Assembly: GCA_021778515.1 (NCBI GenBank)
Contig: JAJYCJ010000017.1
Span: 1 to 44,880 of the forward strand
Direction: 5' to 3'
From: Acidobacteriota bacterium
GTDB taxonomy: Bacteria; Acidobacteriota; UBA4820; DSQY01
Length of the DNA: 44,880 nt
In this document: piece after piece, positions 9,607 through 18,510 of the stretch
Numbering within the stretch: the stretch's first letter is position 1
Layout: each line of letters opens with the position of its first letter
Made by a program: the position numbers and the translations under genes
The notes under the pieces: generated by a model
Seen by the model: the letters and a program-made list of their open reading frames with translations, nothing else
What the model was told of the DNA's origin: nothing
Databases searched by the model: none

Positions 9607-10985
9607 GGCCGCTCCCCCAGGCCCGCCACGATCTGTTCGCCGATGTTGGTGATGGTCCCGGCGCCCAGGGTGAGCACCAGGTCTCCGGGCCCGATCAGCG
9701 GGATCACGAACTCGGGCAGGGCCTCGACCGCCGGACAGAAGTGGACCTGGGTCCGGCGCAGCTCCTTCATGCGGGCCGCCAGGGCCGCTCCCGTCACCCC
9801 GGCGATGGGGGGCTCGCTGGCGGCGTAGACCTCGGTCACCACCACCAGATCGGCCTCCGACAGGACCGATGCGAACTCCGCGATGAGGGCCGCCAGCCTG
9901 GAGTAGCGGTGAGGCTGGAAGAGGACCACGAGGCGGCCCTCTCCGGCGGTCCGCCGGGCCGCCTCGAAGGTGGCCCGGATCTCCGTGGGATGGTGGCCGT
10001 AATCGTCATAGACCCTCACTCCCCCGGCCTCTCCGCGGAACTGGAACCGGCGGTCCGCGCCCGGGAAGGTGGCGAGGTGCTGCCTCTGGGTCTCCAGCGG
10101 CACCTCTAGCTCGTCGCAGACCGCCAGAGCGGCGAGGGCGTCGAGGACCACGTGCCGGCCGGCCTGGGGGAGCGAGAAGAGGCCCCGATCGCTCCCCCGG
10201 ACGCGCAGCCTGAAGCTCTCCCCGAGTCCTTCGGAGGGCGCGCTCTCGGCGAGGAAGTCGGCCGGGGGTTGCATGCCGTAGGTCACCGCGCGTCGTTTGA
10301 GGCGCGGTAGGAGCCCCCTGGCGTTGGGGTCGTCGCCGCAGAGGATGCAGGCCCCGTAGAAGGGCACCCTGTTGGCGAACTGGAGGAAGGCATCCACCAC
10401 GTCGGAGAGCTCTGGGTAGCAGTCCACGTGTTCCCAATCGATGTTGGTGACCACCGCGAGGGATGGGGAGAGGAGCAGGAAGGAGCGGTCCGATTCGTCC
10501 GCCTCGGCCACGAGGAGGTCGCTGCGGCCGAGGCGGGCGGAGGCGTCCAGGGTGGAGAGGCGACCGCCGATCACCACCGTCGGGTCCATGCCGGCGCCGT
10601 GCAGGAGGTGAGAGACCATGGCCGTCACCGTGGTCTTGCCGTGCGAGCCGGCGACGGCCACGGAGGTCTTCATGCGCATGAGCTCGGCCAGCATCTCGGC
10701 CCTCGGGATGACCGGGATACCCAGCCGGCGAGCCTCCTCGATCTCCGGGTTCAGGGGGGAGACGGCGGAGGAGTAGACCAGGACCTGGCCGTCACCGAGG
10801 TTTTCGGCTCGGTGGCCGATGGCGATGCGGGCTCCCCGGGCGGCGAGCCGGCGGGCGATGGGGGACTCTTTGAGGTCCGAGCCGCTCACGGTGAACCCCA
10901 TGTTGAGGAGCACTTCGGCGATGCCGCTCATGCCGATTCCGCCTACTCCCACGAAGTGGACCCGCTGGATCCCGAGAAACTTCAC
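9603..10985 (-). CDS. murC: UDP-N-acetylmuramate--L-alanine ligase MurC
   Basis: The protein has 460 residues. MurC adds L-alanine to UDP-MurNAc using ATP, the first step of the peptide stem. The N-terminal Rossmann domain shows HFVGVGGIGMSGIAE (10-24), the ATP loop GSHGKTT is at 113-119, and the C-terminal ligase domain includes VYDDYGHHPTEI. The start is a GTG at 10985 that overlaps the murG stop in a GTGA, which indicates translational coupling. The same strand reads open for more than 100 codons upstream, but that part is the wrong frame of murG. Confidence 0.97.
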   Translation of the reverse strand: MKFLGIQRVHFVGVGGIGMSGIAEVLLNMGFTVSGSDLKESPIARRLAARGARIAIGHRAENLGDGQVLVYSSAVSPLNPEIEEARRLGIPVIPRAEMLAELMRMKTSVAVAGSHGKTTVTAMVSHLLHGAGMDPTVVIGGRLSTLDASARLGRSDLLVAEADESDRSFLLLSPSLAVVTNIDWEHVDCYPELSDVVDAFLQFANRVPFYGACILCGDDPNARGLLPRLKRRAVTYGMQPPADFLAESAPSEGLGESFRLRVRGSDRGLFSLPQAGRHVVLDALAALAVCDELEVPLETQRQHLATFPGADRRFQFRGEAGGVRVYDDYGHHPTEIRATFEAARRTAGEGRLVVLFQPHRYSRLAALIAEFASVLSEADLVVVTEVYAASEPPIAGVTGAALAARMKELRRTQVHFCPAVEALPEFVIPLIGPGDLVLTLGAGTITNIGEQIVAGLGERP

Positions 10986-12073
10986 GGCTCCCTCCCGCGG
11001 CGGAGCAGGAGCTCCGCGATGTCGCGCGCCGCGTTCGGCTTCGCCAGGGTGACCAGCGCCCGCACCATCCTCCTGCGGACGTCCGGATCGGCCAGGGTGA
11101 TCAGAGAGGTCATGAGGGAGGCGGAATCCAGGTCCTGCTGGAGGACGCACAAAGCCGCGCCCATTCTTTCGAGCCCCTGGGCGTTCATGGCCTGGTGGTC
11201 TCCGGCCGCCTGCGGGAAGGGGATCAGCAAAGCGGGACGGCCCACCATGGCCAGTTCGGCGAGGGTGGTGGCGCCGGCCCTGCACGCCACGGCGTGGCAC
11301 CAGGCGTACTCCTTCTCCATCTCGAAGAGGAAAGGCTCCACCCGGGCGGGAAGGCCGGAACGCTCGTACGCGCCGCGCACCTCCTCCAGGTCCTCGGCGC
11401 CGGTCTGGTGGACGATCTCGATGCCGCCGGGGAAGGCCTTGAGCTCCGGCAGGAGCTGGACCATGGCGGCGTTGATGGCACGCGCCCCGCGGCTCCCTCC
11501 GAAGACGAGGAGGCGGAAGGGCCTCGCGGGCGGCCTCTCCGCTCCCACTGCGGCCAACTGCGCCCGAACCGGATTGCCCAGGAACAGGCCCTTGCCCCGG
11601 AAGGACGCGAGCGTTTGCGGGAAGGCGGTCACGACGCGCCCCGCCAGGCGGCCCAGGAGGCGGTTCGCCATGCCCGGGCTCACGTTCTGTTCGAGCAGCA
11701 CCAGCGGCACGCCCGCCAGACCCGCCGCCAGCGACGTGGGGAGCGAGGCGTAGCCCCCGACGCCGAGCACCACCTCGGGGCGGAAGCGCAGGAGGGTCCA
11801 GACACTGGAGACGAGGGCGAAGGGGAGGGCCAGCAGAGCGCGAATCCGCCGGAGGATGTTCACGCCGGCGAAGCCGTAGACCGCCAGTCCCTTGAAGGAG
11901 AACCCGTACCGAGGCGCCAGCGAGGCCTCGATCCCCCGATGGCCTCCCACGAAGAGGACCTTCGAGGCCGGGGCCTCCTTGAGGACCGCCTGGGCCGCCG
12001 CCAGGCCCGGGAAGAAGTGCCCCCCGGTCCCGCCTCCCGCCACGATCATCCTGAGCTCTCCCTTATCCTGCAT
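10982..12073 (-). CDS. murG: Lipid II-forming GlcNAc transferase MurG
   Basis: The protein has 363 residues. MurG transfers GlcNAc onto lipid I at the inner face of the membrane to make lipid II. It shows the GT-B fold hallmarks: GGGTGGH (13-19) near the start, VLFVGGHRGIEASL, and the C-terminal CRAGATTLAELAMVGRPALLIPFPQAAGDHQ that binds the UDP-GlcNAc. The ATG at 12073 is chosen because it keeps the complete first beta strand. A TTG at 12076 and an ATG at 12049 with a better-spaced GGGAG are alternatives. There is a 54-base gap after ftsW, one of the larger gaps in the cluster. Confidence 0.96.
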   Translation of the reverse strand: MQDKGELRMIVAGGGTGGHFFPGLAAAQAVLKEAPASKVLFVGGHRGIEASLAPRYGFSFKGLAVYGFAGVNILRRIRALLALPFALVSSVWTLLRFRPEVVLGVGGYASLPTSLAAGLAGVPLVLLEQNVSPGMANRLLGRLAGRVVTAFPQTLASFRGKGLFLGNPVRAQLAAVGAERPPARPFRLLVFGGSRGARAINAAMVQLLPELKAFPGGIEIVHQTGAEDLEEVRGAYERSGLPARVEPFLFEMEKEYAWCHAVACRAGATTLAELAMVGRPALLIPFPQAAGDHQAMNAQGLERMGAALCVLQQDLDSASLMTSLITLADPDVRRRMVRALVTLAKPNAARDIAELLLRRGREP

Positions 12074-12127
12074 CAAGCGCCGTCCGCCCTTCCCACTCCG
12101 GGCCCACGGGGCCCGGTGCCCCGAGAC

Positions 12128-13216
12128 CTACTCGTACTGGCTCACGTTCAGAAGAATCCCGACGCCCGCCATGGTCACCACCAGGTTCGAGCCCCCGTAG
12201 CTGAGAAGCGGCAACGGGAGTCCCTTGGTGGGCAGGAGGGTGAGGGTCACCATCATGTGGATGATCGCCTGGAGCACCACCCAGGCCACGATGCCCATGG
12301 CCAGGAAGGCTCCGAAGGTATCGGGGGCCGAGCGCATGGCCCTGAGGCCCCTGTAGCCGAAAAAGAGGAAACCGAGGAGCACCGCCACGCTGCCGAGAAA
12401 GCCCAGCTCCTCGCCGATCATGGAGTAGATGAAATCGGTGTGGGGTTCGGGCAGAAAGAGCAGCTTCTGGCTGCTGCCTCCCATCCACTTTCCAATCAGG
12501 CCTCCGCTGCCCGCGGCGATGAGGGACTGCTGGGCCTGAAATCCCGCGTGCTGGGGATCGGAGCCCGGGTTCATGAAGGTCATGAGCCTCTGCATGCGGT
12601 AGGGGCTCGAAAAGGCGAGGACCAGGAAGGCCAGGAGACCCACGGCGCCCAGCGCACCGAGCCATTTCCAGGGGAGCCCGGCGATGAGCAGCACGGAGCC
12701 CAGGATGACGCCGAGCACCACCACGGTGCCCAAGTCGGGCTGGATGAGGATGAGCGCGGCGGCAAAGCCGAAGTAGAGGCCCAGGGGAAGCAGGACCTGG
12801 CCCCACTCCTTTCCCTCCCGGACGCGCTTCTCCAGCATGTAGGCGACGAACAGGACCATGACGAGCTTGGCGGTCTCCGAGGGCTGGACGGTGATGGGGC
12901 CGACCTTGATCCAGCGGTGGGAGCCGTTGATGGCCGGGCTCACGAGGGCGAGAAGGAGCATCAGGATCTCCAGCCCGAGGATGGAGAGAATGACCTTGCG
13001 CTCCTTCCAGAAGGTGTAGGGCACCCGAAGCATGAGCAGCATGGCCACCAGGGCGATGGCCGCCCAGATGCACTCCCGGTAGAAGAAGTAGTTGGGGTTC
13101 CCCTTCCGCGTCAGGGCCAGCACGGCCGAGCTCGAATAGATCATCACGAGGCCCATGGCCAGGAGCCCGAAGGTGATGACCAGGAGCGGTCGGTCGAAGC
13201 GCAGGAGTCGGCTCAT
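12128..13216 (-). CDS. ftsW: SEDS peptidoglycan polymerase FtsW
   Basis: The protein has 362 residues and about ten membrane helices. FtsW is the septal SEDS-family glycosyltransferase that polymerises lipid II together with FtsI. Family marks are GSHRWIKVGPITVQPSE (98-114), QPDLGT (159-164) and PEPHTDFIYSMIGEELG (256-272). Its ATG overlaps the murD stop by four bases (ATGA). The place between murD and murG is the classical dcw position, which favours FtsW over RodA. Confidence 0.96.
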   Translation of the reverse strand: MSRLLRFDRPLLVITFGLLAMGLVMIYSSSAVLALTRKGNPNYFFYRECIWAAIALVAMLLMLRVPYTFWKERKVILSILGLEILMLLLALVSPAINGSHRWIKVGPITVQPSETAKLVMVLFVAYMLEKRVREGKEWGQVLLPLGLYFGFAAALILIQPDLGTVVVLGVILGSVLLIAGLPWKWLGALGAVGLLAFLVLAFSSPYRMQRLMTFMNPGSDPQHAGFQAQQSLIAAGSGGLIGKWMGGSSQKLLFLPEPHTDFIYSMIGEELGFLGSVAVLLGFLFFGYRGLRAMRSAPDTFGAFLAMGIVAWVVLQAIIHMMVTLTLLPTKGLPLPLLSYGGSNLVVTMAGVGILLNVSQYE

Positions 13217-14562
13217 GGCGTCATGGCCTCCCGGACCCAGGCCCTGAACTGTTCCCCCCTGTCCTCGAAGTTGCGGAACTCGTCAAAGGAGGCGCAGGCC
13301 GGAGAGAGCACGACGCTGTCTCCCGGTGAGGCCATGGCCAGTGCCGCCGGCGTGGCCTCGCGAAGGGTGGCGTAGCTCTCCACGGGCAACGCCCCCCGGA
13401 ACGCCTGAACCACCTTGTCGCGTGCGGCGCCGAAGGCGATCACGGCCCTGCAACACCTGTGCGCCTCGGGAACCAGGCTCGCCCAGTCGGCCCCCTTGTC
13501 CTTCCCGCCGAGCAGGAGGATCACGCCCGAGCGGAATGCCGTGAGGGCCTTGAGCACGGCGTCCGTGTTGGTGGCCTTGGAGTCGTTGAAGACCGCGGCC
13601 CCGCGCACCTCGCCGACCCGTTCGAGGCGGTGGGGCAGTCCCCTGAACTGGCTGAGGGGCGCGGCGAGCGCCCCCTCCGGCACGCCGGCGCAGCGCGCCG
13701 CGAGGCAGGCCGCCAGGGCGTTTTCGAGGTTGTGCACGCCGGGGAGCGGCAGATCCTCGAGGCGGAAGAGGAGCTCTTGGATCCCGCCTCGGCACCAGAG
13801 AGCCTGGCCCTCCCGGACGAAGGCGCCCTCCGGCAGTTCGCCGTCGGTGGCGAAGGGCACGTGCATGGAAGGGGTGGCGGCGCCGAAGGCGGCCACGGCC
13901 GGATCCGCGGTGGAATAGACCGCAAAGTCCGAGGGGCCCTGGTTCTGGAAGATCCGACCCTTGGCGGCCCGGTAGTCCTCGAATCGGGCGTACCGGTCCT
14001 GATGGTCCGGCGTGATGTTGAGGAGGATGGCGACGTCCGCCTTGAAGCGCTCCAGGCTTTCGAGCTGGAAGGAGGAGACCTCGAGCACGAACCAGGTCTC
14101 CCCGGTGGACCCCTCCACCATCTCGCAGAAGGCCCGCCCGAGGTTCCCACCCGTTCGTACGTCAGAGAAATGCGCGCCCAGCAGCTCGCCGAGGAGCGTG
14201 GTCGTGGTGCTCTTCCCGTTGGACCCGGTGACGGCGGCGATGCGGCCCTTGGCGTGGCGGAAGCCCCACTCGATTTCACCGATGACGGGGATGCCCCTCT
14301 CCAGTGCGGAACGCACCAGCGCCGACCTGCGGGGAACTCCCGGCGAGAGAATCAGGCACTCCATCCCCTCCAGAAGCCCGGGTGACTCGCTGCCTCCATA
14401 GAAGACCAGCCCCATCTCCAGAAGTTTCGAGAGGTCGAGGGCGAGATCCGCGGTGGTCCGCTGGTCGCACGCGGAGACTTCGTGCCCTTGGCGCAGAGCC
14501 AGGTGCGTCGCCCAATAGCCCGAAGTCCCCATGCCCGCCACGAGAATTCGCATCGCCTTCAC
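13213..14562 (-). CDS. murD: UDP-MurNAc-L-alanine--D-glutamate ligase MurD
   Basis: The protein has 449 residues. MurD adds D-glutamate to UDP-MurNAc-L-Ala. It shows a Rossmann start (MRILVAGMGTSGYW), the ATP loop GSNGKST at 113-119 and FNDSKATNTDA in the C-terminal half, typical of MurD. I chose the GTG at 14562 because it overlaps the mraY stop as GTGA, exactly as murC does with murG; an ATG at 14553 is the alternative. It ends with ATGA overlap into ftsW. Confidence 0.96.
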   Translation of the reverse strand: MKAMRILVAGMGTSGYWATHLALRQGHEVSACDQRTTADLALDLSKLLEMGLVFYGGSESPGLLEGMECLILSPGVPRRSALVRSALERGIPVIGEIEWGFRHAKGRIAAVTGSNGKSTTTTLLGELLGAHFSDVRTGGNLGRAFCEMVEGSTGETWFVLEVSSFQLESLERFKADVAILLNITPDHQDRYARFEDYRAAKGRIFQNQGPSDFAVYSTADPAVAAFGAATPSMHVPFATDGELPEGAFVREGQALWCRGGIQELLFRLEDLPLPGVHNLENALAACLAARCAGVPEGALAAPLSQFRGLPHRLERVGEVRGAAVFNDSKATNTDAVLKALTAFRSGVILLLGGKDKGADWASLVPEAHRCCRAVIAFGAARDKVVQAFRGALPVESYATLREATPAALAMASPGDSVVLSPACASFDEFRNFEDRGEQFRAWVREAMTP

Positions 14563-15644
14563 CGTATCTTCAGCGTGGCCAGCCCCATCAGCGCGAAGAG
14601 GATGGCCACGATCCAGAACCGAACAACTACCTGAGTCTCCGCCCACCCGCCCAGCTCGAAGTGGTGGTGCAGCGGCGCGCAGCGGAAAATCCTCCTTTTG
14701 CGCGATTTGTAGAAGGCGACCTGGAGGATCACGGAGATGGCCTCCAGGACGAAGAGCCCCCCGACCACCACGAGGAGTAGCTCTTCCTTGATGATGAGGG
14801 CCAGGGTGCCGATGGCCGCCCCGATGGCCAGGGAGCCCACGTCGCCCATGAAGACCTGAGCGGGATGGGCGTTGAACCAGAGAAAGCCCAGGCTCGCTCC
14901 CACCAGCGAGGCGGCGAAGATCGTCAACTCGCCCGTATCCTTCACGTAGGGGATTCCGAGGTACCCGGCGATGACCGTGTTGCCCGCCGCGTAGGTGAGG
15001 ATGGCGTAGGTGGAGGCGGCGATCAGCGTGGAGCCGATGGCCAGCCCGTCCAGGCCGTCGGTGAGGTTTACGGCGTTGGAGGCCCCCACGATCACGACCA
15101 CCGCGAAGGGGATGAACCACAGGCCCAGCTGCGGATGAAGCTCCTTGAAGAAGGGTACCGTCAGGGCGGTGTCGTACTGGCCCGTGGACTGGTACCGGTA
15201 CAGGAAGACGGCCACGGCCGCCGCGGCGGCGATCTGCAGCATGAACTTCTGCTTGGCGGAGAGGCCGAGGTTCTGGCGCCGCTTCATCTTGAGGAAGTCG
15301 TCGGCGAAGCCGATGCCGCCGAAGGCCAGAGTGGAGAAGAGGAGGGGCCAGAAGAAGGGCGTGTCCAGCCGTATGCAGAGGAGGCTCGAGCACGTGAGCG
15401 CGGTGAGGATCAGGAGTCCGCCCATGGTGGGGGTGCCGGCCTTCACCTGGTGGCCCTTGGGCCCCTCCTCGCGGATGTACTGCCGCAGGTTCAGCCGCTG
15501 GAGGGCGCGGATGAGAATGGGGCCGAAGAGCAGAGAGATCCCGAGGGCGATGAGAATGGCAAGCGCTCCGCGGAAGGTGATGTAGCGGAAGAGACGCATG
15601 GCGCCGAAGTGGTCGCGCAGCGAATAGAGAAGCGCGTACAGCAT
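14559..15644 (-). CDS. mraY: Phospho-MurNAc-pentapeptide transferase MraY
   Basis: The protein has 361 residues and about ten membrane helices. MraY transfers phospho-MurNAc-pentapeptide to undecaprenyl phosphate to form lipid I. Conserved loops are present: GPKGHQVKAGTPTMGG (61-76), the aspartate pair in FADDFLKMKRR, NAVNLTDGLDGLA and the HHHFEL motif near the C-terminus. The start overlaps the murF stop by one base (TGATG). Confidence 0.97.
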   Translation of the reverse strand: MLYALLYSLRDHFGAMRLFRYITFRGALAILIALGISLLFGPILIRALQRLNLRQYIREEGPKGHQVKAGTPTMGGLLILTALTCSSLLCIRLDTPFFWPLLFSTLAFGGIGFADDFLKMKRRQNLGLSAKQKFMLQIAAAAAVAVFLYRYQSTGQYDTALTVPFFKELHPQLGLWFIPFAVVVIVGASNAVNLTDGLDGLAIGSTLIAASTYAILTYAAGNTVIAGYLGIPYVKDTGELTIFAASLVGASLGFLWFNAHPAQVFMGDVGSLAIGAAIGTLALIIKEELLLVVVGGLFVLEAISVILQVAFYKSRKRRIFRCAPLHHHFELGGWAETQVVVRFWIVAILFALMGLATLKIR

Positions 15645-17026
15645 CAGGCCTCCCCCCTTCGGCCGGAGAGCCAGGCCACCAGCCCGTCCAGTCCTATGCC
15701 CCTCGATCCCTTGACCAGGACTCCGTCCCCTGCCCGGATCTGCCCGTCCAGCCACTCGGCCCCATCCTGCCAGCTTTCCACGTGAAGGCAGGGGCGTCCG
15801 CTCGCCGCAAAGGCCTCGGCCATGGCCTCGGCCTCCTTCCCCCCGACGGCCAGCAGGCAGGCCAACCCCAGATCGGCGGCCCGCGCGCCGACGAGCCGGT
15901 GGTGTTCGATGGATCCCGCTCCCAGTTCGAGCATGGACCCCAATGCCCCGATGACCCGCCGCCCCCAGCCCGCCGCCGTCTGGAGGGCCAGCACCACCGC
16001 CGCTGGGTTGGCGTTGTAGGAGTCGTCGAAGAGGAGCACCTGGTTGCGCAGCAGGCGGGCCTGGCCCCGGTGGGGTGCCGCCTTCAGGGAGGCGGCCGCG
16101 GCCGCGCATTCCTCGATGGCAAGCCCGTAGTGGAGTCCCGCCCTGCACGCGCCCGCGAAGTTGATGAGGTTGTGCAGGCCGGGCACGGGAAGAAACCCCT
16201 CCGCGCTGCCTCGGGAGTCGTGGAGGCGGAAGGGCGTCCCCTCCGGGCCCGCGCTTCCGGCCGCCTCGATCCAGAGTTCGGCACCGGGCTGTGCCCCGTA
16301 AGTGAGGCGGCCCATTCCCTCCGGAATGGCCATCTGCGCCAACAGCGGGTCGGAGGCGTTGACGATGGCAAAACCGTGGGGATCGGTCCGGCGCAGGACC
16401 TTGGCCTTCTCGTCGCGGATCGCCTCGAGGGAGGGGAAGAACTCCATGTGCACCGGCTGGATGTTCGTGAAGAGCACGCCCGTGGGGGAGCCCAACGGAG
16501 CGAGCACATCCATCTCCGATGGGTGGCTGATGCCCATCTCGAGCACCCAGAACCGGGCCTGCATGTCCGCCGCCATGAGCGTCTCGGGGAGGCCCAGCAG
16601 GTTGTTTCGATTGCCCGCCGTGGCCGTCACGACACCGAGCCGGCCCAGCACGGCGGCCGTGAAATCCTTGGTCGTGGTCTTGCCGCAGGAGCCTACGATG
16701 CCGAGCACCTCGCCCCGGAACTCGGAGCGGATCTCGATCGCGACCGCCTCCACCGCCCTCTCCACGGAGGGCACGACGAGCAGGCCCGCGCCCTCCGGCA
16801 GGTCCACCTCCTGCTCGGCAAGCACGGCGGCCGCACCCGACCGGATCGCGGCGGCGGCGAAGTCGTGGCCGTCCACTCGCTGGCCCTTCAAGGCGGCGAA
16901 GAGGGAAGCCGGAGAGGCGCGCCGGGAGTCCAGGCACAGGCCGCGAATGGGGCCCTGCGCGGGCCGAACCACCCGCCCTCCCGTGATGCCGGCGATCTCC
17001 TCGAGGGTGAAGCTCCTCACCGCCAT
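15644..17026 (-). CDS. murF: UDP-MurNAc-tripeptide--D-Ala-D-Ala ligase MurF
   Basis: The protein has 460 residues. MurF attaches the D-Ala-D-Ala dipeptide, completing the UDP-MurNAc-pentapeptide. The N-terminal substrate domain includes GLCLDSRRASPASLFAALKG (29-48), followed by the ATP loop GSCGKTT at 112-118 and FDDSYNANPAAV in the C-terminal region, all typical of MurF. It overlaps murE by 10 bases. Confidence 0.97.
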   Translation of the reverse strand: MAVRSFTLEEIAGITGGRVVRPAQGPIRGLCLDSRRASPASLFAALKGQRVDGHDFAAAAIRSGAAAVLAEQEVDLPEGAGLLVVPSVERAVEAVAIEIRSEFRGEVLGIVGSCGKTTTKDFTAAVLGRLGVVTATAGNRNNLLGLPETLMAADMQARFWVLEMGISHPSEMDVLAPLGSPTGVLFTNIQPVHMEFFPSLEAIRDEKAKVLRRTDPHGFAIVNASDPLLAQMAIPEGMGRLTYGAQPGAELWIEAAGSAGPEGTPFRLHDSRGSAEGFLPVPGLHNLINFAGACRAGLHYGLAIEECAAAAASLKAAPHRGQARLLRNQVLLFDDSYNANPAAVVLALQTAAGWGRRVIGALGSMLELGAGSIEHHRLVGARAADLGLACLLAVGGKEAEAMAEAFAASGRPCLHVESWQDGAEWLDGQIRAGDGVLVKGSRGIGLDGLVAWLSGRRGEA

Positions 17027-18510
17027 CCCAGCTCCTGCAGGAGTTCACGGAGGACCGTGGGGTCGTGAAAGGGGAGCCTCCGCTCCCCGATGATCTGCTC
17101 CCTCTCGTGGCCCTTTCCCGCGACCACGACGACGTCACCGGGACCGGCTTCCGCGAGCGCTTCGCGCATGGCCTCGCGACGATCCAGCACCGTGCGGACC
17201 GACTTGCCCGGCCGGAGTTCGGGCCGAATGCCGGTTTCCACGTCCCTGGCGATGGCGGCGGGCTCCTCGGTTCTGGGATTATCGGAGGTGAGGAAAAGGA
17301 CGTCGCTGAGTCTCGCCGCCACCGCCCCCATGAGGGGCCTCTTGCTCCGGTCGCGGTCTCCGCCGCACCCGAAGACCGTGATGATGCGCCTGGGTTGAAG
17401 CTCCCGCAGGGTCTGGAGGAGGTTCTTCAGGGCGTCGTCCGTGTGGGCGTAATCCACGAGCAGGTGGAAGGGTTGGCCCGCGTCCACCCGTTCGGTCCGG
17501 CCCGGCACGCCGCGAAGGGAGGCGACGCCGTCGGAGACCTGCTCCGGTGTGGCGCCGGCGCTCAGGGCGGAAGCGGCGGCCACCAGGAGGTTTTGAAGGT
17601 TGTAGCCGCCGGTCAGCGCGGATCGGACCTCCACCTGTCCGAAGGGCGTCGCCAGGGAAGCGCGAATCCCGTTCAGGTCCATCTCGAAGGATTCCGGAAA
17701 GACCTGAGCCTGCCGGTCCAGGCCGACGGACAGAGGGTGCTTGTGCCTGAGCTCTTCCGCAAGCCTCTGGCCGTAGGAGTCGGTCAGGTTCACGACCGCC
17801 GCCCCGTCCTCCGTAAGCAGATCGAAGAGGGCTCGCTTGGCCTGGTAGTAAGCCTCCATGGTGTGGTGGAAATCGAGGTGGTCTCGGGTGAGGTTGGTGA
17901 AGGCGGCCACCCGGAAGGGGACGTCCTTCACGCGCGCCAGGACCAGGGAGTGGGAGGAGACCTCCATGGCGCCGTAGGGAATGCCCCGCGCCTGGAGGAT
18001 CCGGATCCAGCGGTGGATCTCATGGGCCTCCGGCGTCGTGCGCTCGGCGGGCCGAAGCCCCTCGCCGTCGTCGTATTCGATGGTTCCCAGCATCCCGGCC
18101 CCTCCGGCCTCCCGGAAGATGCTCCTGAGCAGGTAGGCCGTGGTGGTCTTGCCGTTCGTACCCGTGACCCCTACCAGGCGGACCGTGCAGTCGGCCGTGC
18201 CGTAGAGTGCCGCCGCGGCCGCAGAAAAGGCTTCGCGGTCGCGGGGGCATACCACCCAGGTCAGGTCGGGGGGGACCGGTTCCAGGGGGTCTCCGTGGGC
18301 CAGGACCACCCGCGCGCCTCGCTCGTAGGCCTCGCGGGCGTATATGCGCCCGTCCCAATGGAAGCCCTTCAGGGCCACAAAGAGGGTGCCGGGCGCCACT
18401 TCGCGAGAGTCGCAGGTGAGGTGGTTCACCAGGGAGTCCACCGGACCGGCCACGCTGGAATGGGGGACGGCGGACAGGAGGTCGGCGAGGCGCATGGCGT
18501 GCGGCTTCAT
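17017..18510 (-). CDS. murE: UDP-MurNAc-dipeptide--meso-DAP ligase MurE
   Basis: The protein has 497 residues. MurE adds the third stem residue. The ATP loop GTNGKTT is at 117-123 and the amino-acid selecting motif reads DNPR at 410-413, which indicates meso-diaminopimelate rather than lysine. The MurE substrate domain opens with LTCDSREVAPGTLFVALKG (31-49). The start shares an ATGA with the ftsI stop. Confidence 0.97.
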   Translation of the reverse strand: MKPHAMRLADLLSAVPHSSVAGPVDSLVNHLTCDSREVAPGTLFVALKGFHWDGRIYAREAYERGARVVLAHGDPLEPVPPDLTWVVCPRDREAFSAAAAALYGTADCTVRLVGVTGTNGKTTTAYLLRSIFREAGGAGMLGTIEYDDGEGLRPAERTTPEAHEIHRWIRILQARGIPYGAMEVSSHSLVLARVKDVPFRVAAFTNLTRDHLDFHHTMEAYYQAKRALFDLLTEDGAAVVNLTDSYGQRLAEELRHKHPLSVGLDRQAQVFPESFEMDLNGIRASLATPFGQVEVRSALTGGYNLQNLLVAAASALSAGATPEQVSDGVASLRGVPGRTERVDAGQPFHLLVDYAHTDDALKNLLQTLRELQPRRIITVFGCGGDRDRSKRPLMGAVAARLSDVLFLTSDNPRTEEPAAIARDVETGIRPELRPGKSVRTVLDRREAMREALAEAGPGDVVVVAGKGHEREQIIGERRLPFHDPTVLRELLQELGWR

